This document shows positions 17,385 through 26,316 of a stretch of 56,290 nt of DNA, piece after piece. Position numbers and translations under genes: made by a program. The DNA comes from an uncultured Collinsella sp. (lineage in GTDB: Bacteria > Actinomycetota > Coriobacteriia > Coriobacteriales > Coriobacteriaceae). Each line of letters opens with the position of its first letter. Within the stretch, counting starts at the first letter, position 1. Below the pieces are notes generated by a model that was not told the origin of the DNA, did no database searches, and saw nothing but the letters and a program-made list of their open reading frames with translations. Where the stretch lies: positions 1-56,290 of the forward strand of contig CAAELE010000025.1 of the NCBI GenBank assembly GCA_900756765.1. The letters are read 5' to 3'.

Positions 17385-17416
17385 TTCGAAACAATTCCAT
17401 GCAAGATTGTTTCGAA
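17385..17416. promoter_or_regulatory. Perfect 11-bp inverted repeat upstream of argR
   Basis: TTCGAAACAAT (17385-17395) and ATTGTTTCGAA (17406-17416) form a perfect inverted repeat with a 10-base gap. It sits between the stop of the glycosyltransferase gene and argR. There is no T-run on the minus strand, so it is either a stem without classic terminator shape or a protein-binding site. Confidence 0.5.
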
Positions 17417-17426
17417 AAGAGCCGTC

Positions 17427-18476
17427 TTAAGCAGTTTTGACGCCCGTCCGGTTAAAAAAAGCGGACAGATGCGTATACATCACGCAACGCGTAGGTTTGG
17501 CACTGGCAATCGGTCCAAACAACAAGCCGAGTCCACGATGGTTATCCTTGAGTGCCGCAGCCATCTGACGAGTTCGAGATGCCTCGAGCATATCACGCAT
17601 ACGAGCGGAACGCTCAATTGAAGAAACCCCATGCGGGCTCAAGCACAAATTTTCGATGCAAGCGACCAGCCCGGCGAAGTAAAACATATGGCTCGCCACC
17701 TTTAGCTGCGCGTCACCGCTTGCCTCTGCAAGTGAATCGGTAAGCTCGTCGAGCGCCCGGGCGTCATCGGTAAGCTTGGCAAACAATGTGGGATCAAAAG
17801 CATCTGTAAGCCGTGGCGCCACCACATGGAAACAGGCGCCACCGCACCCGGATATGCGTTGCGCCTGCGAAAGGGCGCATGTCATAAACCCAATCGAGCG
17901 AAACGCGCGGTCGCGCGACAAACACGTCTCGAACAGCGAGCGGCCGTACATCACACCGGGAGTCTGGGCAATCAGGCCGCCGGAAATCATCTGAGACAGA
18001 CCAGCCGCCAAAGAAGCACGGTCATCGATTGCAAGAGAGGTGGCATCCAGTACACGCGAATGGCGCTCACGATGAGCATCGTAGCGGTCGAGCGATGCCG
18101 TGGGAATCACCATGTCTGCCGCAGCATCACACGCAACATCGACCATCTTGGAAAGGGACTGTGGGGCAAACCACTCGTCGGCGTTCATGGCAACAATCTG
18201 CAATCCGCGCGAGGCGGCAAAACCGGCCTTGAGACAAGCTCCGCGCGCCGAATCCTCGACGTCAATCAAATCGATGTGAATATCTCTGCCGGCAGCAACT
18301 TCGAGCGAATGGCGCACGCCCGGCGCAACGTCGCGACAAACCACGACAATTTGCAGGTCATAGAGGTCTTGGTTCTGGACACTCTCGAGCGCACGCATCG
18401 CACAGCTGGGCGAGCCCTCGACAACGAGAATCACCGAAAGTCGCGGATGCGAACCACGTCGAACCAAGTTTTCCAT
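17427..18476 (-). CDS. Family 2-type glycosyltransferase-like protein
   Basis: Predicted cytoplasmic protein of 349 residues with a GT-A-like start. RLSVILVVEGSPSCAMRALESV is the first strand and nucleotide-binding region, QNQDLYDLQIVVV the second, and a possible metal-binding segment is MNADEWF. Beyond residue 150 there is little similarity to well-known members. The sugar donor and acceptor are unknown. The start ATG at 18476 follows GAGAGG with almost no spacing, a poor ribosome site, so the true start might be elsewhere. It stands alone between truA and argR. No polysaccharide genes flank it. Confidence 0.6.
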   Translation of the reverse strand: MENLVRRGSHPRLSVILVVEGSPSCAMRALESVQNQDLYDLQIVVVCRDVAPGVRHSLEVAAGRDIHIDLIDVEDSARGACLKAGFAASRGLQIVAMNADEWFAPQSLSKMVDVACDAAADMVIPTASLDRYDAHRERHSRVLDATSLAIDDRASLAAGLSQMISGGLIAQTPGVMYGRSLFETCLSRDRAFRSIGFMTCALSQAQRISGCGGACFHVVAPRLTDAFDPTLFAKLTDDARALDELTDSLAEASGDAQLKVASHMFYFAGLVACIENLCLSPHGVSSIERSARMRDMLEASRTRQMAAALKDNHRGLGLLFGPIASAKPTRCVMYTHLSAFFNRTGVKTA

Positions 18477-18628
18477 CCTCTCAATAGCGCCAAATCAAAC
18501 TGTCGTTCATGGTACACCCGAGCTATAAAAGCAACGAGCCGCCTAACATGCTGCACGCCAAGAACAGATGTTGCACACGCGCAGCTCACACATAGTATGT
18601 TCCAGGCACGGACGCGCCGAGCACTCCC

Positions 18629-19453
18629 CTAGTCGAGCACGACAAGCTCGTCGGGTCCGTAATCCACGCCCATAAACGTAAGGCCACAGGCAGGCGCCGT
18701 GGGGCCCGCAGCGGTACGGTCGCAGGCGTCAATAACCTCGCGCATCCACTGGGGATCGCGACGATGCATGCCGATCTCCACGAGCGTGCCTACAATGGTG
18801 CGCACCATCGAATGTAAAAAAGCGTTGCCCTCGATGGTAAACGTCAGGATATCCTCGCCAAAAGCGACCTCGTGGCCAAACTCGGCACGCATCACGCAGC
18901 GATGCGTGGGCTTGCCCACGGCAGAGGCGACCTTGCAAAAGCTCTTAAAGTCCTGTTCGCCCAAGAGCGCAGGGCACGCGGCAGCCATGGCATCGACATC
19001 CAAGGGGTAGCGATGCCACCACACCGCACCGCGCGAGAGCACGGGGCGCGCATCGCGGTCGGCAATGCGGTACGTATACGTACGGGAGCGCGCATCAAAG
19101 CGTGCAGAAAAGCCCTTACGGGCCTTGTAGACCTCGTTTATGGCGATATCTTTGGGCAGCAGCGCATCCATAGCCCTCAGCCATCTACGGCGCGTACACG
19201 CCAGCTCAGCGTCCGTTACGGGTACGCTAATATACTGGGCCACCGCATGCACGCCGGCATCGGTACGCCCCGCACACGTCAGATCGATCGGGCGGCGCAG
19301 CAGCGTCTCGATAGCGCGGCGCAACTCGCCCGCAACGGTCGTCTGGCCCGGCTGCTCGGCAAACCCGCTATACGACGAGCCATCGTAGGCGACACGGAAA
19401 ACGAGCGTAGCATCAAGCTCTGGGTTCGAATTGAAATCAGACGGCGCGGTCAT
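18629..19453 (-). CDS. truA: tRNA pseudouridine synthase A
   Basis: Converts uridines 38-40 of tRNA anticodon arms to pseudouridine. The catalytic Asp lies in CAGRTDAGVHA near residue 60. The protein is about 275 residues, slightly above the usual length. The start ATG at 19453 has GGGAG upstream, and TTG 19468 is ignored. It lies downstream of rplQ in the same orientation, an arrangement common in bacteria, though a strong terminator separates the two here. It should therefore have its own weaker promoter or rely on read-through. Confidence 0.93.
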   Translation of the reverse strand: MTAPSDFNSNPELDATLVFRVAYDGSSYSGFAEQPGQTTVAGELRRAIETLLRRPIDLTCAGRTDAGVHAVAQYISVPVTDAELACTRRRWLRAMDALLPKDIAINEVYKARKGFSARFDARSRTYTYRIADRDARPVLSRGAVWWHRYPLDVDAMAAACPALLGEQDFKSFCKVASAVGKPTHRCVMRAEFGHEVAFGEDILTFTIEGNAFLHSMVRTIVGTLVEIGMHRRDPQWMREVIDACDRTAAGPTAPACGLTFMGVDYGPDELVVLD

Positions 19454-19488
19454 GGGCGCTCCCAACAAACAATCAACGGTATCGCGAC

Positions 19489-19519
19489 AAAAAAAGAGGG
19501 GTACGCGAACGTACCCCTC
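19489..19519 (-). terminator. Terminator of the ribosomal block
   Basis: GAGGGGTAC and GTACCCCTC arms are followed on the minus strand by seven T. It lies about 27 bases past rplQ and ends the alpha operon. Confidence 0.9.
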
Positions 19520-19545
19520 GAATATAGCCTATGCAGACGAATTGT

Positions 19546-20013
19546 CTACTCAGCAGTCTCCTCAGCAGGAGCCTCCTCGACGGCCTCGACCTTCTTGGGA
19601 GCAGCGGCCTTCTTGGGGGCCGGAGCAGCCTTCTTGGCCTTAGGCGTGCAAGGCTCGGTGACGAGCTCCATGATAACGATAGGAGCGTTGTCGCCCTTAC
19701 GATTGCCGAGCTTCATGATGCGGGTGTAACCGCCGTTGCGGTCCTGCCACATGCCCTGGGCAGCCTTGTCGAAGATCTCGGCAACGAGCTGCTTATCGCC
19801 GAGCTTGGCGATGGCCAGACGACGAGAGTGCAGGTCGCCCTTCTTGGCCCAGGTGATGATCGGATCGACGACCGAACGCAGCGCCTTAGCGCGGGTCTCG
19901 GTGGTCTTGATGCGGTCGTTCTCGAAGAGGGCCTTGGCCAGGCTCTTCTTCATGGCCTTGGTGTGGCTCGCATCGGTGCCGAGCTTCAGGCCCTTCTTAA
20001 CGTTGTGACGCAT
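19546..20013 (-). CDS. rplQ: 50S ribosomal protein L17
   Basis: Component of the large ribosomal subunit near the exit tunnel. The conserved start is MRHNVKKGLKLG, and RRLAIAKLGD and TRIMKLGNRKGDNAPI follow. After residue 120 there is an extra Lys/Ala/Pro- then Glu-rich tail of about 35 residues (ending EEAPAEETAE), common in Actinobacteria. It is the last gene of the rpoA operon. Confidence 0.97.
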   Translation of the reverse strand: MRHNVKKGLKLGTDASHTKAMKKSLAKALFENDRIKTTETRAKALRSVVDPIITWAKKGDLHSRRLAIAKLGDKQLVAEIFDKAAQGMWQDRNGGYTRIMKLGNRKGDNAPIVIMELVTEPCTPKAKKAAPAPKKAAAPKKVEAVEEAPAEETAE

Positions 20014-20043
20014 GGTCTAGTTTCTCCTCAAATATGCGAAGCA

Positions 20044-20985
20044 TTAAGCCTTCAGGCTCAGGCCCATGGACTCAAGCTTGTCCTTCACTTCCTCGATCGA
20101 CTTAACACCGAAGTTACGGATGTTAAGCAGATCGTTCTCCGAGAACTCAACGAGCTGACGGACCGAGTGAATGCTGGCGCGCTTAAGGCAATTGTAGGAA
20201 CGGACGGAAAGGTCCAGATCCTCGATCTGCTTGTCCAGCTCGGCGTTGTCGTTGGTGACCTCGGGAGCGAAGATCGAAGCCTCCTCCTCGACCTCGGGGG
20301 TCTCGGCAAGGTTCATAAAGGCAGCCATATGCTGGTTGATGATATTGGCAGCCTGGACCACGGCGTCACGCGGAGCGATGGAGCCGTTGGTCTCGATCTC
20401 GAGGACAAGGCGGTCGTAGTCGGTGTGCTGACCGACACGGCAAGCCTCAACGAGCTTGGCGCAACGGGACACCGGCGAGTACAGCGAGTCGACGTGGATC
20501 ACACCGATGGGATCGTTGTCGCGCTTGTTAGCCTCGCCAGAGACATAGCCGCGGCCATAGCCGATGCGCATGCTCATGGTGAGATGGCCACCCTCGGTAA
20601 GCGTAGCGATGTGCTGCTCGGGGTTGACCAGCTCAAACTCGGACGGAATAAAGAAGTCCGCACCGGTGACCTCGCAGGGGCCGTCAACAGAAATGGTGGC
20701 GGTCGCCTCGTCGGTCGTGCCGAGAGCCCTGAAGACAAGACCCTTGACATTCAGGACGATGTCGGTGACATCCTCGACCATGTTAGGGATGGTCATGAAC
20801 TCGTGCTGTGCACCATCGATCTGAATAGCCTCGACGGCGGCACCCTCGAGCGAGGACAGAAGTACGCGGCGAAGGGAGTTACCCAGCGTATCGCCGTAGC
20901 CACGCTCGAGCGGCTCGACGGAGACACGAGCAGACGTCTCGTTGATCTCTTCGACCTGAACCTGAGGCCTAATGAATTCTGACAT
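20044..20985 (-). CDS. rpoA: DNA-directed RNA polymerase subunit alpha
   Basis: Assembly and regulator-contact subunit of RNA polymerase. The N-terminal domain (about 1-230) carries EPLERGYGDTLGNSLRRVLLSS. The C-terminal domain (about 250-313) has the DNA-binding SVRSYNCLKRASI and the FGVKSIEEVKDKL helices. An acidic linker joins the two. The length of 313 residues is normal. It is followed by rplQ 30 bases later and preceded by rpsD, the usual alpha-operon order. Confidence 0.97.
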   Translation of the reverse strand: MSEFIRPQVQVEEINETSARVSVEPLERGYGDTLGNSLRRVLLSSLEGAAVEAIQIDGAQHEFMTIPNMVEDVTDIVLNVKGLVFRALGTTDEATATISVDGPCEVTGADFFIPSEFELVNPEQHIATLTEGGHLTMSMRIGYGRGYVSGEANKRDNDPIGVIHVDSLYSPVSRCAKLVEACRVGQHTDYDRLVLEIETNGSIAPRDAVVQAANIINQHMAAFMNLAETPEVEEEASIFAPEVTNDNAELDKQIEDLDLSVRSYNCLKRASIHSVRQLVEFSENDLLNIRNFGVKSIEEVKDKLESMGLSLKA

Positions 20986-21017
20986 GTATTACCTCCAGCC
21001 TCAGCAGCCCGGATGGA

Positions 21018-21614
21018 CTACTTAGAGTAGAGCTCGACGATGAGCTGCTCGTTGATATCACCGCTGATCTGCTCACGCGTCGGCAGAGCGAGCACGTTAC
21101 CAGACAGCTTCTCGATATCGACCTCGAGCCAGCCAGGGACCTCAAAGCGCTCGGAGGAAATCAGGGCCTCCTTGATGGGGAGGAGGTCACGGAACTTCTC
21201 GCCGACAGCGACGACGTCGCCGGCCTTGACGCGGTAGGACGGGATGTCCACGCGCTTGCCGTTCACGGTGAAGTGACCGTGACGGACGGACTGACGAGCC
21301 TCTTTGCGGGTGCGGGCGAAGCCAAGACGGAAGACGACGTTGTCGAGGCGAGACTCAAGGATGATCATGAGGTTCTCACCGGTGACACCGTTCATCTTGC
21401 GGGCCTTGTTGAAGTAGCCGTGGAACTGCTTCTCCAGAACGCCATAGATGAACTTGACCTTCTGCTTCTCGCGCAGCTGCATGCCGTACTCAGATTCCTT
21501 GCGACGGCGCTTGGGCTGACGGATAGATTCCTTCTTGCTGCTGTAACCGAGCTCAGCGGGATCGATCCCGAGCTGACGGCAGCGCTTAAGAACAGGAGTC
21601 CTGTCGATTGCCAT
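21018..21614 (-). CDS. rpsD: 30S ribosomal protein S4
   Basis: Primary 16S rRNA-binding protein of the small subunit. The 198-residue sequence carries the S4 RNA-binding domain RLDNVVFRLGFARTRKEARQ with HGHFTVNGKRVDIPSYRV. It lacks the N-terminal zinc Cys set found in many homologues, beginning with TPVLKRCRQLGIDP. It sits between rpsK and rpoA as expected, and has GAAAGGAT upstream. Confidence 0.96.
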   Translation of the reverse strand: MAIDRTPVLKRCRQLGIDPAELGYSSKKESIRQPKRRRKESEYGMQLREKQKVKFIYGVLEKQFHGYFNKARKMNGVTGENLMIILESRLDNVVFRLGFARTRKEARQSVRHGHFTVNGKRVDIPSYRVKAGDVVAVGEKFRDLLPIKEALISSERFEVPGWLEVDIEKLSGNVLALPTREQISGDINEQLIVELYSK

Positions 21615-21633
21615 ATTGATACGATCCTTTCAG

Positions 21634-22038
21634 TTACACGCGGCGACGCTTCTTGGGGCGGCAGCCGTTGTGCGGAATGGGGGTCTTGTCCTGGATGCTC
21701 GAGACCTCGAGGCCAGCAGCCTGGAGGGAGCGGATGGCGGTCTCACGACCGGAGCCGGGGCCCTTGACGAAGACGGAAACCTTCTTCATACCGTGCTCCA
21801 TGGCCTGCTTGGCAGCAGCCTCGGCAGCCATCTGGGCAGCGAACGGCGTGGACTTACGGGAGCCCTTGAAGCCCACCTGGCCAGCCGACTTCCAGGAAAT
21901 GACGTTGCCCTGGGGATCGGTGATCGAAACGATCGTGTTGTTGAACGTAGAACGAATGTGAGCCTGGCCCACGGAAATGTTCTTACGGTCCGCGCGCTTC
22001 AGACGGGCAGCGCGAACGTTCTTCTTAGCAGTAGCCAT
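21634..22038 (-). CDS. rpsK: 30S ribosomal protein S11
   Basis: Platform protein of the small subunit that contacts mRNA near the E site. It contains the family segments AHIRSTFNNTIVSITD and GPGSGRETAIRSLQAAG and a basic end, NGCRPKKRRRV. Length 134 is normal. It follows rpsM by 14 bases in the alpha operon. Confidence 0.97.
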   Translation of the reverse strand: MATAKKNVRAARLKRADRKNISVGQAHIRSTFNNTIVSITDPQGNVISWKSAGQVGFKGSRKSTPFAAQMAAEAAAKQAMEHGMKKVSVFVKGPGSGRETAIRSLQAAGLEVSSIQDKTPIPHNGCRPKKRRRV

Positions 22039-22052
22039 CTATCTAGCGCTCC

Positions 22053-22427
22053 TTATTTCTTCTTCTTAGCACCGATCTGACGCTTCGGGCCCTTGCGGGT
22101 ACGAGCGTTAGTGTGGGTGCGCTGGCCGCGGACCGGGAGGCCCTTGCGGTGACGAAGGCCGCGGTTGCAGCCGATGTCCATAAGGCGCTTGACGTTCTGG
22201 TTGCGCTCACGGCGGAGGTCGCCCTCAACCATGATCTGATTCTTATCGATATAATCGCGGATGGCGTTAACCTCATCCTCGGTGAGGTCCTTAACGCGCG
22301 TGTCCACGTTAACGTTGCACTCGACGCAAATCTTCGTCGCAGTGGTGCGGCCGATGCCGTAAATGTAGGTCAGACCGATCTCAACGCGCTTCTCACGCGG
22401 GAGGTCGACACCATTAATACGGGCCAA
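22053..22427 (-). CDS. rpsM: 30S ribosomal protein S13
   Basis: Head protein of the small subunit that contacts the P-site tRNA and L5. It starts MARINGVDLPREKRVEIGLTY and ends in a basic tail with RGQRTHTNARTRKGP and KKKK. Length 124 is normal. It follows rpmJ closely. Confidence 0.97.
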   Translation of the reverse strand: MARINGVDLPREKRVEIGLTYIYGIGRTTATKICVECNVNVDTRVKDLTEDEVNAIRDYIDKNQIMVEGDLRRERNQNVKRLMDIGCNRGLRHRKGLPVRGQRTHTNARTRKGPKRQIGAKKKK

Positions 22428-22441
22428 CGTAGTCTCCTCTC

Positions 22442-22555
22442 TTAACCCTGACGCTGCTTATGACGGGGGTTCTCGCAAATGACGAGGACCTTGCCATGGC
22501 GCCTAATGATTTTGCACTTATCGCACATCTTCTTGACCGAAGGACGTACCTTCAT
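22442..22555 (-). CDS. rpmJ: 50S ribosomal protein L36
   Basis: A 37-residue protein of the large subunit. The translation begins MKVRPSVKKMCDKC and ends NPRHKQRQG, with three Cys and one His in the C-x2-C...C...H zinc-binding pattern. The ATG at 22555 has GAAAGGAAG upstream. It lies between infA and rpsM, the normal order. Confidence 0.95.
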   Translation of the reverse strand: MKVRPSVKKMCDKCKIIRRHGKVLVICENPRHKQRQG

Positions 22556-22702
22556 CGTTCTTCCTTTCGGTAGCGCTCAAACTACTTCCCTACTATCTAC
22601 TCGCCCAGCCGCAGGCGTTTAAAACTATGGCTGGTCTTCACACGCAAACCGACCGTAGGTTGAGCTAAGCCTGCAGTCGGAAAAGAGCGTGTATGCGTGT
22701 CG

Positions 22703-22921
22703 CTATTTATAGCGATAGGTGATGCGACCGCGGGTCAGGTCGTACGGGGAAAGCTCCACGACAACCCTGTCACCGGGGAGAATGCGGATGTAATTCATTC
22801 GGATCTTGCCAGAAATGTTGCACAGAACCGAATGACCGTTCTCGAGCTCAACCTTAAACATGGCATTGGGCAACGGTTCCTTTACCGTACCCTCGAGCTC
22901 AATTGCGTCTTCCTTCTTCAC
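22703..22921 (-). CDS. infA: Translation initiation factor IF-1
   Basis: OB-fold factor that binds the ribosomal A site at initiation. The sequence EGTVKEPLPNAMFKVELENG and NYIRILPGDRVVVELSPYDL are diagnostic. I start at the GTG at 22921, giving a 72-residue protein (MKKEDAIELEG), the classic length. A TTG two codons earlier is possible. There is no strong ribosome site before either. The 147 bases between infA and rpmJ hold no gene and could be leader for the alpha operon. Confidence 0.93.
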   Translation of the reverse strand: MKKEDAIELEGTVKEPLPNAMFKVELENGHSVLCNISGKIRMNYIRILPGDRVVVELSPYDLTRGRITYRYK

Positions 22922-23035
22922 AAGCAATCATCTTTCTCTAGAAAACGACAGCGATTGAGTATTTTACAACACGTATGCACGTATCGTAGTATCTTCGTAA
23001 TGGCTCCACAACTAAGCGGAACTTGTTACATTTGA

Positions 23036-23160
23036 AATGTAAAACAAAGCCGTTCCCTGATACCCAAGATCGCCTTGAAATGAGAAGGCATAGACCTTGG
23101 GGTCATGCCTTCGAAATTGAAAGGCGAGGTTGGGCATCAGGGGGCGGCGACTTTTACATT
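23036..23160. repeat. Long imperfect palindrome, 125 bases, GACC/GGTC core
   Basis: Outer arms AATGTAAAA (23036-23044) and TTTTACATT (23152-23160). The middle arms are long and imperfect, around GCCGTTCCCTGATACCC and GGGCATCAGGGGGCGGC. The GACC-TTGG-GGTC core at 23093-23104 is at the exact centre. The flanks of the core match those of 10864-10962, with changed bases compensated in the opposite arm. The right arm almost touches the stop codon of map (23154). Confidence 0.78.
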
Positions 23161-23942
23161 TCACCGCCTTGCAAGGAACACCAAGCACCTTGGGCATCCG
23201 TGGTGAGAATCACCGGGCCGTCATTGGTAATGGCGACGGTGTTCTCGTAGTGCGCGGCGGGCAGGTGGTCGTTGGTCGTGACGATCCAACCGTCGGAGCC
23301 CGTGCTCACATGGTTGGAACCCATCGTAACCATCGGCTCGATGGCAATGACCATGCCAGCCTGGAGGCGAACGCCTCTCCCCTTCTTTCCATAGTTAGGA
23401 ACGTTGGGGTCCTCGTGCATCACACGGCCAATGCCATGGCCCACATAGTCGCGAAGCACGCCGTAACCGTGAGACTCGGCGAGAGACTGAACGGCATAAC
23501 CGACGTCCCCGATATGGTTACCGGGAATAGCCTGCTCGATGGCAGCCTTAAGGCAATCGCGCGTGACCTCGCACAGGGCCTTGGCCTCGGGCGTAGGGGT
23601 GCCGACGAAAAACGTCCAAGCATTATCGCCAACCCAACCGTCGACAACGGCTCCCGTATCGATGGAGATGATATCGCCATCGCGCAGAATCATGTCGGGG
23701 TTGGGAATACCGTGGACCACGGCATCGTTAATCGATGCGCAAATGGTACCGGGGAACCCGCCGTAACCCTTAAAGGCCGGGGTGCCGCCATGCATGCGGA
23801 TAATCTGCTCCGCGAGCTGATCGAGCTCAAAGGTCGAAACACCAGGGCGCACCATGGCTCCAACGTGGCGGAGCGCCATCTTAGATAGCGCTCCTGCCTT
23901 CTTCATCTGCTCGATTTGCGTTGCAGACTTAATCTTGATCAT
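23154..23942 (-). CDS. map: Type I methionine aminopeptidase
   Basis: Removes the initiator Met from nascent proteins. The pita-bread fold metal ligands are visible: SIDTGAVVDGWVGDNAW (two Asp), GHGIGRVMHEDP (His), AIEPMVTMG (Glu) and the final Glu in PAAHYENTVAIT. At 262 residues it matches the short type I form without an extra N-terminal zinc finger. It starts within the last bases of adk (ATGA overlap at 23939-23942), so the two are coupled. Confidence 0.95.
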   Translation of the reverse strand: MIKIKSATQIEQMKKAGALSKMALRHVGAMVRPGVSTFELDQLAEQIIRMHGGTPAFKGYGGFPGTICASINDAVVHGIPNPDMILRDGDIISIDTGAVVDGWVGDNAWTFFVGTPTPEAKALCEVTRDCLKAAIEQAIPGNHIGDVGYAVQSLAESHGYGVLRDYVGHGIGRVMHEDPNVPNYGKKGRGVRLQAGMVIAIEPMVTMGSNHVSTGSDGWIVTTNDHLPAAHYENTVAITNDGPVILTTDAQGAWCSLQGGEM

Positions 23943-24565
23943 AGACCGAGAGCCTCTTTGACATCCCCGTACACGGTCTCGCGAGCCTGGTCACCGTTGA
24001 CCGACTTGAGCAGACCCTGGCCACGATAGTAGTCGACGAGCGGGCTCGTGGACTTCTCGTAGACGTCGAGACGGTTCTTGATGGTCTCGGGCTTGTCGTC
24101 GTCGCGCTGATACATCTCGCCGGCGCACTTGGGACAGGTAGCATCGGCAGCAGTGCCGGTGTAACCGCAGGCGCGGCAGGTGCGACGCGAAGACAGACGA
24201 TCGATGATGACCTCGGGGGCCACATCGACCAGAAGGGCGCAATCGATCTCGCGACCCATGGCGGAGAGCTCGGAATCGAGCGTCACAGCCTGGGCGGTGT
24301 TGCGCGGGAAGCCGTCGAGAATGAAGCCCTGCTGGGCGTCATCGGCGGCAAGGCGCTCCTTGACAAGGTCGATCACGAGCTGGTCGGGAACGAGCTCGCC
24401 AGCGTCCATGTACTTCTTAGCCTGAATACCAAGCTCGGTGCCGCCCTTGACGGCAGCACGCAGCAGGTCGCCCGTGGAAATGTGGGCGACGCCAAACTCG
24501 GCGACGAGCTCCTGTGCGACGGTGCCCTTACCGGCACCCGGAGCTCCGAGCAATACGAGGTTCAT
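23939..24565 (-). CDS. adk: Adenylate kinase
   Basis: Interconverts ATP, AMP and ADP. The P-loop reads LGAPGAGKGT at the N-terminus. The LID domain has CRACGYTGTAADATCPKC, a four-Cys zinc finger typical of Gram-positive enzymes. The protein has 208 residues from ATG 24565, which has GAGGAGG upstream; a TTG six bases earlier is unlikely. It sits between secY and map, the standard order. Confidence 0.95.
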   Translation of the reverse strand: MNLVLLGAPGAGKGTVAQELVAEFGVAHISTGDLLRAAVKGGTELGIQAKKYMDAGELVPDQLVIDLVKERLAADDAQQGFILDGFPRNTAQAVTLDSELSAMGREIDCALLVDVAPEVIIDRLSSRRTCRACGYTGTAADATCPKCAGEMYQRDDDKPETIKNRLDVYEKSTSPLVDYYRGQGLLKSVNGDQARETVYGDVKEALGL

Positions 24566-24583
24566 GAGCAATCCTCCTCTAGC

Positions 24584-25870
24584 CTATTTAAAGAATCCAT
24601 CGTAATCATACATCTTGATCTGGCCTTCGAGCTTATCGACCGTGTCGAGCACGACGCCGACCATGATGAGGATGGACGTTCCGCCAAAAGCCTGGATCAG
24701 ATGGTTACCCGTGAAGGAGAAGATGATCGAAGGCACGATGGCGATGAGCGCCAAAAAGACAGCGCTGGGAAGCGTGATCTTGTTGAGCGCGTTCTTGATG
24801 TAGGCCGCGGTAGCCCTACCCGGACGCACGCCCGGAATAAAGCCGCCCTGCTTCTTAAGGTTATCGGCCGTGTCATCGGGGTTGAACACCATGGAGGTGT
24901 AGAAGTACGCGAAGAACACGATGAGGACAACGTTAAGCACCCAGTTGAGCCAACCGGTCGAAAGCGCAGAGGCAACTGCCTGAATCCAGCCGATGCCGGG
25001 GAAGAACACGGCAATCTGAGCCGGGAAGTACAGCAGCGCCGAAGCGAAGATGATCGGCACGACGCCCGCGGTGTTGACCTTAATGGGCAGGTAGGTGGTC
25101 TGTCCACCCATCATGCGACGACCCACAACGCGCTTAGCGTAGGAGACCGGAATGCGGCGCTGGCCGCGCTCAAGGAAAACAATCAGCGGGATAACCAGCA
25201 GGATGATGGCGCAGATAATCACCATGGTGATGATGCCACCGGCATTGCCCTCGGTGCTGGAGAAGATCGCCTGCGGAAGGCCGGCCATGATGTTCGCAAA
25301 GATGATCAGCGACATGCCATTGCCGATACCGCGCTGGGTGATGAGCTCACCAAACCACATGATCAGCATGGCGCCCGCGGTGAGCGTACCGACGATCATG
25401 AGGTCAAAGATGATCTCGGGAGCGCCGGCGCCGTTGAAGCTAATGCCGAAGCTCTTAAAGAGGAAGAGGTAACCCACGGAGTTGAGGATAGCCAGAGCCA
25501 AGGTGAGGTAACGCGAATACTGCGTAATCTTGGTCTGACCGACCTCGCCCTCGCGGGCAAGCTCATGCAGGGAAGGCACGACGGCCTGGAGCATCTGGAG
25601 GATAATCGAGCTCGTGATGTACGGCATGATGCCCAAAGAGAACACCGAGACATAGCTCAACGCGCCACCAGAGAAAAGATTCAGGAGGGCCATAGCACCT
25701 GCGGCGACCGAGTTGCTCCCGGTCGAGAAAAGGCCCAGCATCCCCTGGAAGGGAATGCCGGGCACAGGAACGTGCGCACCAATGCGGTACACGACGAGCA
25801 TAGCTATGGTAAAAAGAATCTTTTCGCGCAGTTCTTTGATGCGGAAAGCATTCTTAAGACCATTTAGCAC
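24584..25870 (-). CDS. secY: Preprotein translocase subunit SecY
   Basis: Channel-forming subunit of the Sec translocon in the cytoplasmic membrane. It has 428 residues with ten hydrophobic segments. Landmarks are LREKILFTIAMLVVYRIG at the N-terminus, the plug region around SVAAGAMALLNLFSGGALS, and RGQRRIPVSYAKRVVGRRM in the cytosolic loop. It overlaps the stop of rplO by seven bases. Confidence 0.96.
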   Translation of the reverse strand: MLNGLKNAFRIKELREKILFTIAMLVVYRIGAHVPVPGIPFQGMLGLFSTGSNSVAAGAMALLNLFSGGALSYVSVFSLGIMPYITSSIILQMLQAVVPSLHELAREGEVGQTKITQYSRYLTLALAILNSVGYLFLFKSFGISFNGAGAPEIIFDLMIVGTLTAGAMLIMWFGELITQRGIGNGMSLIIFANIMAGLPQAIFSSTEGNAGGIITMVIICAIILLVIPLIVFLERGQRRIPVSYAKRVVGRRMMGGQTTYLPIKVNTAGVVPIIFASALLYFPAQIAVFFPGIGWIQAVASALSTGWLNWVLNVVLIVFFAYFYTSMVFNPDDTADNLKKQGGFIPGVRPGRATAAYIKNALNKITLPSAVFLALIAIVPSIIFSFTGNHLIQAFGGTSILIMVGVVLDTVDKLEGQIKMYDYDGFFK

Positions 25871-26313
25871 GGCAGCTCGACCTTTCCGCCGGCGGCCTCG
25901 ATCTTGGCCTGCGCAGAAGCGCTGACCTTGTCGACCTTGACCGTGAACTTCTTGGTGAGCTCACCATTGCCGAGCACCTTGACGGGCTCGAACTCGCTCT
26001 TGGTGATGCGAGCGGCCTTAAGAGCGGCACCGTCGATTACAGCGCCGTCCTCGAACTTACGCTCGAGACGCTCAACGTTGACAGCGGTGTACTCGATACG
26101 ACGGGGGTTGCGGAAGCCCGGAAGCTTGGGCAGACGCATAGCCAGCGGAGTCTGGCCACCCTCGAAGCCGGCACCCTTGGTGCCGCCAGAGCGGGAACCC
26201 TGGCCCTTCTGGCCGCGGCCAGAAGTGGTGCCGTGACCCGAAGAATTGCCACGGCCGACGCGCTTGCGGTTCTTGGTGGAACCGGGCGCGGGAGTAAGAT
26301 CGTGAAGCTGCAT
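25864..26313 (-). CDS. rplO: 50S ribosomal protein L15
   Basis: Large-subunit protein binding 23S rRNA. The Gly/Arg-rich start RVGRGNSSGHGTTSGRGQKG is typical, followed by GGQTPLAMRLPKLPGFRNP. Length 149 is normal. It lies between rpmD and secY and overlaps the start of the latter. Confidence 0.97.
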   Translation of the reverse strand: MQLHDLTPAPGSTKNRKRVGRGNSSGHGTTSGRGQKGQGSRSGGTKGAGFEGGQTPLAMRLPKLPGFRNPRRIEYTAVNVERLERKFEDGAVIDGAALKAARITKSEFEPVKVLGNGELTKKFTVKVDKVSASAQAKIEAAGGKVELPC

Positions 26314-26316
26314 TTG

